Shown: in pieces, positions 50,767-59,629 of the stretch | Layout of the letters: every line of letters begins with the position of its first letter | How positions within the stretch are numbered: position 1 is the first letter of the stretch | Assembly: GCA_017511005.1 (NCBI GenBank) | Contig: JAFWLP010000081.1 | Span: 30,649 to 94,648 of the forward strand | Reading direction: 5' to 3' | Length of the DNA stretch: 64,000 bases | DNA from: Clostridiales bacterium | GTDB taxonomy: Bacteria > Bacillota > Clostridia > Saccharofermentanales > Saccharofermentanaceae | The notes under the pieces: model-generated | Told to the model about the DNA's origin: nothing | Database searches by the model: none | What the model saw: only the letters and a program-made list of their open reading frames with translations | Made by a program: the position numbers and the translations under genes

Positions 50767-52644
50767 TTAAGATAATGCAGCCTTGATGGATGCTGCAACC
50801 GTATCGCCGTCAAGTCCGCAGAACTTTATCTGTTCTTCCTGGGACATAGCCCGTACGACGGGATTCCTTACGCCGAATACCGTAACATCACTTTCAAATC
50901 CCAGTATCTGCATTTCGCGTTCGAGGGCCTCGCCGAAACCGCCGCTGATTATTCCCTCTTCAAGGCTGAACACGTTCTTGACTCCGACAATAAGATCCCA
51001 TATCTCCTTTGCGGGAACAGGCTTGATCAAAGAGACATTGATATGCTTTCCGTTGATCCCCTGCTCTCTCAGTATCTCAACGGCCCTGTCGGCTTCCACG
51101 CTGATCCTTCCCGTTGATACTATCGCAAAATCGCTGCCGTAGTCCTTTACGACGTGCGGAAGTACACAGTCATCTGCATTCTCATAAAGAGGCCCGTCTG
51201 CTTCAAAAGGAGACGTTCCTCTGGGGTATCTGACCGCTGCGGGTCCTTCCACATTCTCGACGGCATACTTAAGGCAGATCTTGAGATCCGTATAATCACG
51301 CGGTGAGAAAACGGTCATGTTGACCATCGAATTAAGATACGAGATATCCAGCAGACCATGGTGGGTATGTCCGTCATTGCCGACAAAGCCTGCCCTGTCT
51401 ATCGCGAAAACAACATGGCTGTTCATGAAGCAGCAGTCTGTTATCATCTCATCGTAAGCTCTCTGAAGGAACGAGGAATAGATCGCAACCACCGGGATAA
51501 ATCCCGATATAGCCAGTCCGCCTGCCATGGTAACGCTGTGCTCCTCTGCGATGCCGCAGTCGAAGAACCTTGCCGGGAACTTCATCTGGAAGTTATCAAG
51601 TCCGGTGCCCAAAGTCATAGCGGCTGATATCGCGACGATCTTCGGGTTCTTTACCGCCAGCTCGGTAATCGTATTCGCGAATACCGTTGTATAGCTGTTC
51701 TTTCCGGTAACAACCCCGGTCTCCAGGTCAAACGGCCCTACGCCGTGATAATCGGAGGGATTTGTTTCCGCAGGACCGTAACCCTTGCCCTTTTTGGTCA
51801 GGACGTGGATCAGGACGGGGCCTCTAATATCCTTAACAGCATCAAAAGCCTTGATCAGATCATCGGTATTATGTCCGTCAACGGGTCCGTAGTAAACAAG
51901 TCCAAGGTCTTCGAACATCGAAGGTTTCTTGCGGTAAAGAAGGAATCTGAAGAAATCCTTTATCGCAAGTATGATCTTTATGAGTCCCCTGCCGAAAAAA
52001 CCGAGCTTGCGGAGGAATGACTCCGTAGTCTGCTTGGCAGAGAGATAACCGCTCGAGATCCTGAGCTTGGAAAGATACTTCGACAGTCCTCCGACGTTCT
52101 TGTCGATGCTCATCTCGTTGTCGTTAAGGATTATCAGCATCCTGGTCTTGCTGTGTCCGAGATCGTTTATTGCTTCATAGGCCAGTCCGCCCGTGAGAGC
52201 GCCGTCTCCTATCACTGCAACCACATAATTCTTTTTGCCTTCCAGATCCCTTGCCCTCGCAATACCCATAGCGGCGGATATCGATGTCGAACTGTGACCG
52301 GTATCGAAAGCATCGTATGGTGATTCGGTTATCCTCGGAAAACCCGAGATGCCGTCTTTCTTTCTTAATGTGTCAAATCTGTCGTATCTTCCCGTAAGAA
52401 GCTTATAAGGATATGACTGATGTCCGACGTCGAAAACGATCTTATCCTGCTTATAGTCAAATACGGACAGCAAAGCCACCGTAAGTTCAACAGCACCAAG
52501 ATTACTCGCAAGGTGTCCGCCGTTCTGCGAAACTGTTTTAAGGATCTTATCTCTCAGCTCGGAACACAGCACCTCACGCTCTTTAGGCGTCATGGCCTTA
52601 AGAGTGTCGTAAGTGATGTCCTTTCCGAGAAATCTGTATTCCAT
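50767..52644 (-). CDS. dxs: 1-deoxy-D-xylulose-5-phosphate synthase
   Basis: This 625-residue thiamine-diphosphate enzyme starts the MEP isoprenoid pathway from pyruvate and glyceraldehyde 3-phosphate. His75 in VGHQSYPYK and the ThDP motif GDGALTGG (146-153, continuing to the distal Asn) are present, with the catalytic Glu in AEEHSVTMAGG, and DRAGFVGNDGHTHHG. It starts at the base where the prenyltransferase gene ends (overlap of one base). Together they link precursor and chain synthesis. Confidence 0.97.
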   Translation of the reverse strand: MEYRFLGKDITYDTLKAMTPKEREVLCSELRDKILKTVSQNGGHLASNLGAVELTVALLSVFDYKQDKIVFDVGHQSYPYKLLTGRYDRFDTLRKKDGISGFPRITESPYDAFDTGHSSTSISAAMGIARARDLEGKKNYVVAVIGDGALTGGLAYEAINDLGHSKTRMLIILNDNEMSIDKNVGGLSKYLSKLRISSGYLSAKQTTESFLRKLGFFGRGLIKIILAIKDFFRFLLYRKKPSMFEDLGLVYYGPVDGHNTDDLIKAFDAVKDIRGPVLIHVLTKKGKGYGPAETNPSDYHGVGPFDLETGVVTGKNSYTTVFANTITELAVKNPKIVAISAAMTLGTGLDNFQMKFPARFFDCGIAEEHSVTMAGGLAISGFIPVVAIYSSFLQRAYDEMITDCCFMNSHVVFAIDRAGFVGNDGHTHHGLLDISYLNSMVNMTVFSPRDYTDLKICLKYAVENVEGPAAVRYPRGTSPFEADGPLYENADDCVLPHVVKDYGSDFAIVSTGRISVEADRAVEILREQGINGKHINVSLIKPVPAKEIWDLIVGVKNVFSLEEGIISGGFGEALEREMQILGFESDVTVFGVRNPVVRAMSQEEQIKFCGLDGDTVAASIKAALS

Positions 52645-53570
52645 TATCTGTCCCTGTTGACGAGAAAATCCGTCAGCGTCTCATAATCCGAAGTATCATA
52701 CCCATTCGCCCTTAATCCCGCAAGAATGAGCCTGATGCCGTCTGTCTCTTCCTTAAGTCTTTTCTCTGCTCCCTCAATACCGAGAAGCGTTACAAAAGTC
52801 GCCTTTGCATCTCTCTCATCTTTGCCCGTGCTCTTGCCAAGCACCTCACTGCTGGAAGTCACGTCAAGGATATCATCCCTGATCTGGAAGGCCAGCCCGA
52901 TATGTGAAGCGAGCCTTCTTAAACTTTCAGCGGTCTCATCATCCGCACTTGCAGCCCTTCCGGTCTCTTTGGAAAGATAGTAAGGAGTAACAACCGCCGC
53001 CTCTATAAAGGCACCGGTCTTTTTCTCCTGAAGCTCCGTAAGGAGTTCCATTGATATTTCTTTATCTTCAGAACTTATATCAATGCTCTGACCGCCCAGC
53101 ATGCCATTGATTCCTGCATTCACCGCCATTGATGATGCTGCGGAGATATACCCGGGACGCTTTTCGCAGATACTGAACAGTCTTTCCATTGCCTTGTTAA
53201 GCAGAAGATCTCCTGCAAGGACTGCGATGCCTTCCCCATATACCATGTGGCAGGTCGGCTTTCCCCTCCTGAGCTCATCGTTATCCAATGCCGGCAGGTC
53301 ATCGTGTATCAGTGAATAAGTATGGAGCATCTCAAGAGTTGCCGCGAAATACCTGACGTCATGAACAGTTTCTTCACCAAGTCCGAGCATGTCTGAAGTA
53401 AGACGCATCATCAAAGGTCTTAATCTCTTGCCGCCTGCAAGAAGACTGTACATGGCAGCTTTGACCGTCACATCTTCACTTTCTTTCTCGTTGAAGATGT
53501 TCTCAAGTTCGGGTAATATCCACGCCTCTGTCTTTTCGATCAGAGTGCCAATGTCATCATGAGACATCAT
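52644..53570 (-). CDS. ispA: Polyprenyl (farnesyl) diphosphate synthase
   Basis: A 308-residue all-helical trans-prenyltransferase that builds geranyl/farnesyl diphosphate. The first Asp-rich motif is Asp90-Asp91 to Asp96 in IHDDLPALDND, and the second is FQIRDDILDVT. Upstream residues at the chain-length site (YSLIH) suit a short C15 product. GGKRLRP near residue 46 binds diphosphate. It shares a base with xseB at one end and dxs at the other. Confidence 0.94.
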   Translation of the reverse strand: MMSHDDIGTLIEKTEAWILPELENIFNEKESEDVTVKAAMYSLLAGGKRLRPLMMRLTSDMLGLGEETVHDVRYFAATLEMLHTYSLIHDDLPALDNDELRRGKPTCHMVYGEGIAVLAGDLLLNKAMERLFSICEKRPGYISAASSMAVNAGINGMLGGQSIDISSEDKEISMELLTELQEKKTGAFIEAAVVTPYYLSKETGRAASADDETAESLRRLASHIGLAFQIRDDILDVTSSSEVLGKSTGKDERDAKATFVTLLGIEGAEKRLKEETDGIRLILAGLRANGYDTSDYETLTDFLVNRDR

Positions 53571-53830
53571 CAGACTCCGGACTCGCTTATGTTGAGGGGA
53601 TCCGTCGTTCCGTTTGCCTTGTTGACGGCTTCGATCCGTGCGGTTACCTCATTGAGCTTGTTCTCGCATACCGATACTAGCTCGATGCCGCGCTCGTAGA
53701 GCTTTAATGATTCGTCCAGAGTGGCCTTGCCTTCCGACAGCTTGTTAACTGTCTGGCGAAGCTCGGCCATAGCAGCTTCGTATGTCATCTCATTATCTTT
53801 AGATTCAGGCATCTTCAGTTCCTCCGTCAT
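53570..53830 (-). CDS. xseB: Exodeoxyribonuclease VII small subunit
   Basis: An 86-residue helical protein that caps the large subunit. The conserved core is YEAAMAELRQTVNKLSEG then SLKLYERGIELVSVCENKL. It begins inside the end of xseA (26-bp overlap), as is usual, and is followed directly by ispA. The C-terminal tail is longer than the core and low in conservation. Confidence 0.93.
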   Translation of the reverse strand: MTEELKMPESKDNEMTYEAAMAELRQTVNKLSEGKATLDESLKLYERGIELVSVCENKLNEVTARIEAVNKANGTTDPLNISESGV

Positions 53831-55031
53831 CTTTATCCTCTATGTCTTTAATCTCACCCAGCAGCGTTCCGTCAGAAAGCACAATGCGTACACTGTCGCC
53901 TATGCCGACCGCCTTTACTGATTCGACCGCTTTGCCTTCTTTGTCACTGACGTAAGAATATCCTCTCTTAAGGACATTCTCAGGATTCAGTGCGTCCAGT
54001 CTTACTTTTATACCGTTGAGTTCGGAAGCATTCTGTTCCACGAATCTTCCCGACAATGCTTCAAGTCTCGTCCTCAACTCCCTTACGACCGCCTGCTGTT
54101 CGCTTGCGTAATACGCGGGAGAATGAAGCGCTTTGTGGTTCTTATATACGTCAAGGGCCTTACGCCTTGAATCGATAAACTGATTTACCGATATGTCGAG
54201 ATTGAGCGCAAGATTATCTATCTCTTTTTTCTGGTCTTCGTAAGAAGCTATGACCATCTCACCGGCTGCCGTGGGAGTAGCGGCTCTGACGTCTGCAACA
54301 TAATCGATGATGGTGTAATCCGGTTCATGGCCAATAGCGGAAATTACCGGTATCTCGCTTGCGAAGACCTCTCTTGCGATCCCCTCATCGTTGAAGCAGA
54401 ACAGCTCTTCGTATGAGCCGCCGCCTCTCGCGACGATGATGACATCGACATTCTTCTCCGTGTTGAAATATCTTAGTCCGCTTATGACTTCGGGCGGACA
54501 CTCAGCGCCCTGCACGCTCGCCGGATAGAGCAGGATATCGTGATGGGGATTTCTCTTCCTGACTGTATTTACGATGTCAGCAATAACCTTTCCTGAACCG
54601 GAAGTGATAACGCCGATACGTCTTGGAAGGACCGGTATTGTTTTCTTTTTCGAGGCATCGAAAAGACCTTCGTCCTGAAGCTTTTTGAACAGTTTATTGA
54701 ACTGCTCATGCAGATCGCCGTCGCCGAGATTCTCTATCCTGGTGGCGATAACCTGGAGCTTTCCGCCCTGCGTATAGAAATCGACGCCTCCGAAGACCTT
54801 GACCTTCATTCCTATCTCGGGTTCTATCCTTAGCTGTGATCTTGCCCTTGAGAAGATGACGCAGTTTATGACGCACTGGTCATCCTTGATCGAGAAATAC
54901 GCATGATCTCTGGAAGACACGGTATATTGCGAGATCTCACCGACAACACTGAACTCGGCAAGATAAGGATTGTCATTCAGGGATTGTTTTATATAGCTGT
55001 TAAGCCTGCTGACGCTGTCAAAATCGAACAT
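53805..55031 (-). CDS. xseA: Exodeoxyribonuclease VII large subunit
   Basis: A 408-residue nuclease subunit that degrades single-stranded DNA in both directions. An N-terminal OB fold (about 1-100) has SRLNSYIKQSL and the SRDHAYFSIKD region. The catalytic domain shows GVITSGSGKVIADIVN, then VARGGGSYEELFCFNDE and SAIGHEPDYTIIDYVAD. A coiled-coil C-terminus follows. Length is a little short but complete. It lies four bases after nusB. Confidence 0.95.
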   Translation of the reverse strand: MFDFDSVSRLNSYIKQSLNDNPYLAEFSVVGEISQYTVSSRDHAYFSIKDDQCVINCVIFSRARSQLRIEPEIGMKVKVFGGVDFYTQGGKLQVIATRIENLGDGDLHEQFNKLFKKLQDEGLFDASKKKTIPVLPRRIGVITSGSGKVIADIVNTVRKRNPHHDILLYPASVQGAECPPEVISGLRYFNTEKNVDVIIVARGGGSYEELFCFNDEGIAREVFASEIPVISAIGHEPDYTIIDYVADVRAATPTAAGEMVIASYEDQKKEIDNLALNLDISVNQFIDSRRKALDVYKNHKALHSPAYYASEQQAVVRELRTRLEALSGRFVEQNASELNGIKVRLDALNPENVLKRGYSYVSDKEGKAVESVKAVGIGDSVRIVLSDGTLLGEIKDIEDKDDGGTEDA

Positions 55032-55035
55032 GAGT

Positions 55036-55434
55036 TCAAAGGCTCTTTACAAAATTGCTCAAAACGCCGTTGATGTAAGAAGATGAGCTGTCGGTTCCGA
55101 ATTTTTTCGCGAGCTTGACTGCCTCGTTGATCGATACGGATGTGGGGATCTCATCAACCGTCAGGATCTCATAGACCGCAATCTCGAGAATGATCCTGTC
55201 AGTCTGCGGGAGACGTTCGAGCTTCCACCGCTTAAGGAAAGGAACGAACTTGCTGTCCAGTTCATCCCTGCTGTTTATAACACCGTAAACAACATCCAGG
55301 AAATAAGCCTCGTCCTCTTTGACCTCGGGATAAGCCTCCCTGAAAATATCTATCTGCTCACTGACAGGATCATTCCTGAATCCTGTCTGGAATAACATCT
55401 CCATTGCATGTTCACGTGTCTCGATCCTGCTCAT
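55036..55434 (-). CDS. nusB: Transcription antitermination factor NusB
   Basis: A 132-residue all-helical RNA-binding protein that, with NusE (S10), binds boxA in rRNA transcripts. Typical segments are REHAMEMLFQ near the start, RLPQTDRIILEIAVYEI in the middle and SINEAVKLAKKFGTD late, with a final NGVL. It overlaps the DUF2273 gene by four bases. In B. subtilis folD follows nusB; here xseA comes next. Confidence 0.95.
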   Translation of the reverse strand: MSRIETREHAMEMLFQTGFRNDPVSEQIDIFREAYPEVKEDEAYFLDVVYGVINSRDELDSKFVPFLKRWKLERLPQTDRIILEIAVYEILTVDEIPTSVSINEAVKLAKKFGTDSSSSYINGVLSNFVKSL

Positions 55435-55667
55435 CTGAACCTCCCCGGAGGCAAAATCCTGTCAAGGAATTTCTTGAACTTGCTCGTATCAGAGAAGAGG
55501 AACGAACCGACAAAGAAGCCTACCGCAGTAAATAATAAAATAAAAAGTGTCTTGAAAAATCCGAATATGCAGAGCAGCAGTCCCACTATGAAGAAAAGGA
55601 CAGCGAAAACAACACCTGCCTTGGTGTTGCGCAATTTCTCGAAAAGTCTGGATAAAAACCTTTCCAT
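55431..55667 (-). CDS. Small membrane protein, DUF2273-like
   Basis: A 78-residue protein with two hydrophobic helices (about 17-34 and 38-58) and charged ends. Its place between amaP and nusB, and its size, match DUF2273 proteins that occur with AmaP and Asp23. It is thought to help hold Asp23 at the membrane. Two bases separate it from amaP. Confidence 0.8.
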   Translation of the reverse strand: MERFLSRLFEKLRNTKAGVVFAVLFFIVGLLLCIFGFFKTLFILLFTAVGFFVGSFLFSDTSKFKKFLDRILPPGRFR

Positions 55668-55669
55668 TC

Positions 55670-56224
55670 TTATCTGCTCTCAACTCTGGTCTGAGCCTGC
55701 TCGACCTTGGAGACTCTGACGATGACCTGCTCAACCGCAATACCGGTATATCTCTCGATATCCTTCTTTACCTTCTCCTGAACCTTGGCCATTGAAGCCG
55801 GGATCTCAACATTCGAATACAGTTCGCAGGATACCGTTACCTTCAGTGCCTGGTTCTTGGCGGGAGCAGCATGACATCTTGCGCTCTTGATGCCTACCTG
55901 TGCGGATTTTGCCGCATTGAGCGCAATACTCTCGATAGCGTCCGGTCCGATATCGACAGTACCGATATCGTTCTTTCTGAGTCTAGTACGGTTGAGTCTT
56001 CCGGAAGTGATGATGTTCATGATCGAGATTATCGAAGTGATGAACAGGAGCATAAGGACACCGAGATAGATGTATCTGCTCACGGGTCCGGTTACGATGG
56101 TGGATAAAGGTGACAGGATATCCGCGAATATGCCGTCATCGACCAGTGCATATAAGAGCACGACTGATATTACGGCGATTACGACTGAATAAACGAACAT
56201 TAAAGCTCTGATAAAAGAATTCAT
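55670..56224 (-). CDS. amaP: Alkaline shock response membrane anchor protein AmaP
   Basis: A 184-residue protein with two N-terminal helices (about 8-30 and 50-72) and a C-terminal cytoplasmic Asp23-like domain (about 90-184, with VSCELYSNVEIPASMAKVQ and a final VRVSKVE). In Staphylococcus AmaP anchors Asp23 to the membrane. The neighbours fit: Asp23 is encoded immediately upstream (4-bp overlap) and DUF2273 immediately downstream. Confidence 0.88.
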   Translation of the reverse strand: MNSFIRALMFVYSVVIAVISVVLLYALVDDGIFADILSPLSTIVTGPVSRYIYLGVLMLLFITSIISIMNIITSGRLNRTRLRKNDIGTVDIGPDAIESIALNAAKSAQVGIKSARCHAAPAKNQALKVTVSCELYSNVEIPASMAKVQEKVKKDIERYTGIAVEQVIVRVSKVEQAQTRVESR

Positions 56225-56589
56225 GACACCTCCTCAACCCCGCAAACATAAACGTCGACGCTCTCTACCGTAAGTCCGGTAAATCGTTCGACGTCTTTTT
56301 TTACCTTTTCCTGGATCATCCAGGCGATCTCGGGAATGATCATTCCGTATTTTACAATCGGGTATATGGTAATAGATACCGAACCCTCTGCGGTATCACC
56401 GAAAACAACTCTTACGCCTTTGCCTTCGTGTACCACGCCCGCTTTTTCCTTAAGTGCAACCGCAAAAGAAGGAACCAATGACAGGACACCGTCGATCTGA
56501 AGCGCTGCCTCAGATGCGTACTGGGCCACAAAACCCTGTGTCATTGAACGATCGCCTTTTATGGATTCGATGTTAGTATTGTCTTCCAT
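56221..56589 (-). CDS. Asp23/Gls24-family envelope stress protein
   Basis: A 122-residue Asp23/YqhY-type protein. The core pattern is ASEAALQIDGVLSLVPS, then VRVVFGDTAEGSVSITIYP and KVKKDVERFTGLTVESVDV. YqhY homologs in this operon position are linked to lipid (acetyl-CoA carboxylase) control in B. subtilis, though accB/accC are not next door here. Its C-terminal GLTVESVDV segment also appears, slightly changed, in AmaP, showing their shared domain. 93 bp separate it from efp. Confidence 0.9.
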   Translation of the reverse strand: MEDNTNIESIKGDRSMTQGFVAQYASEAALQIDGVLSLVPSFAVALKEKAGVVHEGKGVRVVFGDTAEGSVSITIYPIVKYGMIIPEIAWMIQEKVKKDVERFTGLTVESVDVYVCGVEEVS

Positions 56590-56682
56590 ATCGGTTCCTT
56601 GAATGATCTAAACTTTAAAGGTGCGGAATAAATAACTGCCGTAAGCGGATAAGGATCCGCCTACGGCATAAAGTTCGTGAAA

Positions 56683-57240
56683 TTAAGCTCTCTCGAGATA
56701 TTCGCCTGTTCTTGTATCAACCTTGATCTTCTCGTTCTGGTTAACGAAGAGAGGGACCTTAACAACGGCGCCTGTCTCAAGTGTTGCATACTTGGTTGCG
56801 TTGTTTGTCGTATCACCCTTTACACCGGGCTCGCACTCGGTGATCTCAAGGATAACGGTGATGGGAAGCTCAACCTGGAAGATATCGCCCTTGTAGGAAA
56901 CGACCTTGCATACCATCTCCTCCTTGAGGAACTTGATGCCGTCGCCGATCTTATCCTGATGAATGGGAGTCTGCTCATAAGTCTCCTGATCCATGAAATA
57001 ATAGAGATCGCCGTCCGCATATATGAACTGCATATCCTGTCTTGTGAGCTGAGCCTGCTCAAACTTCTCGTTAGGGTTGAAGGATCTTTCAACTACAGAT
57101 CCTGTCTTAACGTTCTTATACTTTGTTCTGACGAAAGCTGCTCCCTTACCCGGCTTAACATGCTGGAATTCAACGACCTGATAAACCTGGTCGTCCATCT
57201 CAAAACACAGTCCGTTCCTGAAATCACCTGCGCTAATCAT
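56683..57240 (-). CDS. efp: Translation elongation factor P
   Basis: A 185-residue three-domain factor that rescues ribosomes stalled at polyproline. Polyproline-like stretches do occur in this window's proteins. Lys32, in [11 protein letters not shown] at the tip of domain I, is the site that is modified in many bacteria. I start at the ATG at 57240 because AAGGAGAAG is just upstream; the extended frame would reach into the promoter. It is the first gene of the 12-gene unit ending with recN, although a processing site or promoter between efp and the Asp23 gene is possible. Confidence 0.97.
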   Translation of the reverse strand: MISAGDFRNGLCFEMDDQVYQVVEFQHVKPGKGAAFVRTKYKNVKTGSVVERSFNPNEKFEQAQLTRQDMQFIYADGDLYYFMDQETYEQTPIHQDKIGDGIKFLKEEMVCKVVSYKGDIFQVELPITVILEITECEPGVKGDTTNNATKYATLETGAVVKVPLFVNQNEKIKVDTRTGEYLERA

Positions 57241-57283
57241 AAAATATCTTCTCCTTTTTAATAAATAAGCGTTTAACTGACTA

Positions 57284-57312
57284 ATTTTACTTGAAAGACT
57301 ATTTCTATGCAA
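57284..57312 (-). promoter_or_regulatory. Promoter of efp
   Basis: On the minus strand TTGCAT (57312-57307) and TAAAAT (57289-57284) are exactly 17 bp apart, about 44 bp before the efp ATG. Confidence 0.7.
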
Positions 57313-57338
57313 GTATCCAAAGCTTTTTAGTCAAATCA

Positions 57339-57836
57339 TCAAAATTTGCCGAAAAATCTTACGATCATTTCGAAAGGACGCTTAAGCATCACATACCAGA
57401 TCTCCGGCTTGTGCAGCTTCTCGACCATAAAAGTCCTGACTCCAGCCCTGTTCCCCGCAATGACATCGGTAAAGACCTGATCACCGACCATCACGCACTT
57501 ATCAGGCGTTGTCTTCATGAGTTCGATCGCCCTGAAAATCCCCGATGTCCCCGGCTTGTTCGCATATGTGACCACGGGAATGCCGAGCATTTCAGCGATC
57601 TTTGCCGATCTTCCGGATTTGGCGTTGGATACGAGACAGCACCTTATTCCCTGTTCCTCGATCATCCTGACGCACCTGTAGCTGTAACTCTCGGGTTCGG
57701 TCGCGTGATCCGGTCCGAGCGTATTGTCAAAATCAAGGAGAGCCGTGGTAATGCCGCTGCCTGCAAGCTCGCCCCACGGTATCAGGACAAGGCTCTCATA
57801 GACTTTCTCGGGCTTCATTGCTTTGAATATGTTCAA
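57339..57836 (-). CDS. YqeG-family HAD phosphatase
   Basis: A 165-residue HAD-superfamily class IIIA phosphatase of the YqeG group. The catalytic motif is LLDFDNTLGPD, with the nucleophile and acid/base Asp. Motif II Ser is in LVSNAKS and motif III/IV in VMVGDQVFTDVIAGNRAG. The substrate is not known. It has its own promoter, is divergent from the aspartokinase gene, and lies just upstream of efp on the same strand. In B. subtilis yqeG precedes yqeH-aroE; those genes are not here. Confidence 0.9.
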   Translation of the reverse strand: MNIFKAMKPEKVYESLVLIPWGELAGSGITTALLDFDNTLGPDHATEPESYSYRCVRMIEEQGIRCCLVSNAKSGRSAKIAEMLGIPVVTYANKPGTSGIFRAIELMKTTPDKCVMVGDQVFTDVIAGNRAGVRTFMVEKLHKPEIWYVMLKRPFEMIVRFFGKF

Positions 57837-57928
57837 AGTATTCTCCTGTTATGACATTATCCAGGATTACAGACTGAATATTTTTTCGCGTCAAAATAAT
57901 TATAATCCTATATTTTCGCGCTTGTGAT

Positions 57929-57956
57929 ATTATATTTAGGCTAAATGACAAGTCAA
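57929..57956 (-). promoter_or_regulatory. Promoter of the yqeG-like gene
   Basis: On the minus strand TTGACT (57956-57951) and TATAAT (57934-57929) are 16 bp apart. It overlaps the leader of the divergent aspartokinase gene. Confidence 0.65.
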
Positions 57957-57970
57957 GGAGCACTAACACT

Positions 57971-59323
57971 ATGAAAGTTACAAAATTCGGCGGATCATCT
58001 CTTGCCAATGCATTTCAAATACAGAAGGTCTGCAACATACTGCTTGCTGACGAAGACCGCAGGATCATGGTCGTTTCCGCACCCGGCAAACGCACCAAAG
58101 ACGACACCAAGGTAACGGATCTGCTTATCGCCGTAGCCAAGGCAAGACTCGCAGGCGAATCCTACGACAAGGAAGTTGAAGCCGTACTTGCGCGTTATGA
58201 GGAGATCGCCGACGAACTAGGCATCAAGGAAGTCCTTCCCGATATCGAGGACAGACTTCTCAAGATCGTCAAGGCTGATTATACCGAAGACATCGCATAT
58301 CTTGATTCAGTCAAGGCCATGGGCGAAGACTGCTGCGCAAGACTTGTCGCTTTCTATCTAACTTCATCAGGACACCCGGCAAAGTACTGTGACCCTGAGG
58401 CGTGCGGTCTTTACCTGGAGCATGACGAAGCAGGAAAAGCTGTTATCCTGCCCGAGACATATGATAACCTCGCCAAGCTCAAGGATGAGGCTGACGTCAT
58501 CCTCGTTTTCCCCGGTTTCTACGGAGTATCAAAGAGCGGAAAGATCATCACCTTCTCAAGAGGCGGTTCTGATATCACCGGTTCTATACTTGCAGCTTCC
58601 GTCGGTGCCGACGTATATGAGAACTGGACCGACGTTGACAACGTTTTCGCAGTCAACCCTAATATTGTAAAGAACCCCTTCCCCATCACGGAGATCACAT
58701 ACGATGAGATGAGAGAGCTCTCATATGCGGGATTCACGGTCCTTCACGAGGAAGCTATCTATCCCGTTTTCGCGCGCGGCATCCCTCTTAACATAAAGAA
58801 TACGAACAATCCTTCCGCAAAAGGTACAATGCTCGTTTCAAAGCGTTCGCACTACGATTCACTCGTTACCGGAATCGCCGGCGACAAGGGATTCTGCACC
58901 GTTACGGTCAGCAAATACATGATGAACCGTCAGGTCGGCTTCCTGGCTGCACTTCTGAAGATCTTCTCTGATGAAGCCATCTCCATCGACCACATCCCGT
59001 CAGGCATCGATACAGTAACGATCGTCCTCCGCAAGAAATACTTCACTGAGGAGAAAGAGGAAAAGATCGTAAAGCGCATCAAGGATGAGCTTGAAGCAGA
59101 CGTCAGTGTTGACAGAGATCTCGCCATCGTAATGATCGTCGGTGAGGCAATGGCAAATTCAGTCGGTATCATGGCAAGAGCTGCTTCCGCCCTCTCCAAC
59201 GCCGGCATCAACTTAAGGATCGTTAACCAGGGTGCTTCCGAGATCTCGATGATGTTCGGTGTCTCCGAGTCTTACTGTTCATATGCAGTAAGGGTTCTAT
59301 ATAAGGAGCTCTTCAGGTACTGA
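57971..59323 (+). CDS. Aspartate kinase
   Basis: A 450-residue enzyme that phosphorylates aspartate, the first step to lysine, threonine and methionine. The kinase domain begins KFGGSSLANA (5-14) and has SRGGSDITGSILA and WTDVDNVFAVNP. Two C-terminal ACT domains (about 300-450) mark feedback control by amino acids. AAGGAG precedes the ATG at 57971. I see no lysine riboswitch or T-box leader, as only about 130 bp separate it from the divergent gene. It is monocistronic and closed by a strong terminator. Confidence 0.95.
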   Translation: MKVTKFGGSSLANAFQIQKVCNILLADEDRRIMVVSAPGKRTKDDTKVTDLLIAVAKARLAGESYDKEVEAVLARYEEIADELGIKEVLPDIEDRLLKIVKADYTEDIAYLDSVKAMGEDCCARLVAFYLTSSGHPAKYCDPEACGLYLEHDEAGKAVILPETYDNLAKLKDEADVILVFPGFYGVSKSGKIITFSRGGSDITGSILAASVGADVYENWTDVDNVFAVNPNIVKNPFPITEITYDEMRELSYAGFTVLHEEAIYPVFARGIPLNIKNTNNPSAKGTMLVSKRSHYDSLVTGIAGDKGFCTVTVSKYMMNRQVGFLAALLKIFSDEAISIDHIPSGIDTVTIVLRKKYFTEEKEEKIVKRIKDELEADVSVDRDLAIVMIVGEAMANSVGIMARAASALSNAGINLRIVNQGASEISMMFGVSESYCSYAVRVLYKELFRY

Positions 59324-59352
59324 TAACCTGACACTAAGAATTAAGAAATCAG

Positions 59353-59399
59353 AATACCGGCTTATCGTTAGATGATTAAGGATAAGCCGGTATTTTTTC
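59353..59399 (+). terminator. Terminator of the aspartokinase gene
   Basis: AATACCGGCTTATC (59353-59366) and GATAAGCCGGTATT (59381-59394) form a perfect 14-bp stem, followed by TTTT. It is the strongest terminator in the window. Confidence 0.9.
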
Positions 59400-59420
59400 G
59401 AAAAATATTATCAACAAGTG

Positions 59421-59610
59421 ATTACCGACTTATTGCCACGGAATCGAAAAGAGGTCGGTAATTTTATAGTTTCGAATCACACAAAGACATTACAGATACC
59501 GACTTATCTCACCACTTCTTCAAAAGAGCCGGTACAAACAAGATAGTCCACGATTCAAGAAGACAAAAAATACCGACGGATATCAGCAAAACACTTAAAT
59601 CCGTCGGTAA
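59421..59610. repeat. Cluster of hairpins sharing the ACCGACTTAT core with the adjacent terminator
   Basis: After the terminator, three further inverted repeats follow: ATTACCGAC (59421-59429) with GTCGGTAAT (59454-59462), then ATACCGACTTATC (59496-59508) with a poor partner near 59526-59535, then TACCGACGGAT (59571-59581) with ATCCGTCGGTA (59599-59609). Their left arms resemble each other and the terminator arm. The last is also a terminator on the minus strand for the PP2C-like gene. Confidence 0.6.
59563..59610 (-). terminator. Terminator of the PP2C-like gene
   Basis: Perfect 11-bp stem, TACCGACGGAT with ATCCGTCGGTA. On the minus strand it is followed by six T residues. Confidence 0.85.
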
Positions 59611-59629
59611 TGCCGTCGTTTATAAGTCT

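Noticed and set aside
57841-57970. Lysine riboswitch or T-box before the aspartokinase gene
   Set aside because: Only about 130 bp of AT-rich sequence holding the divergent promoter is available, too short and without conserved elements.
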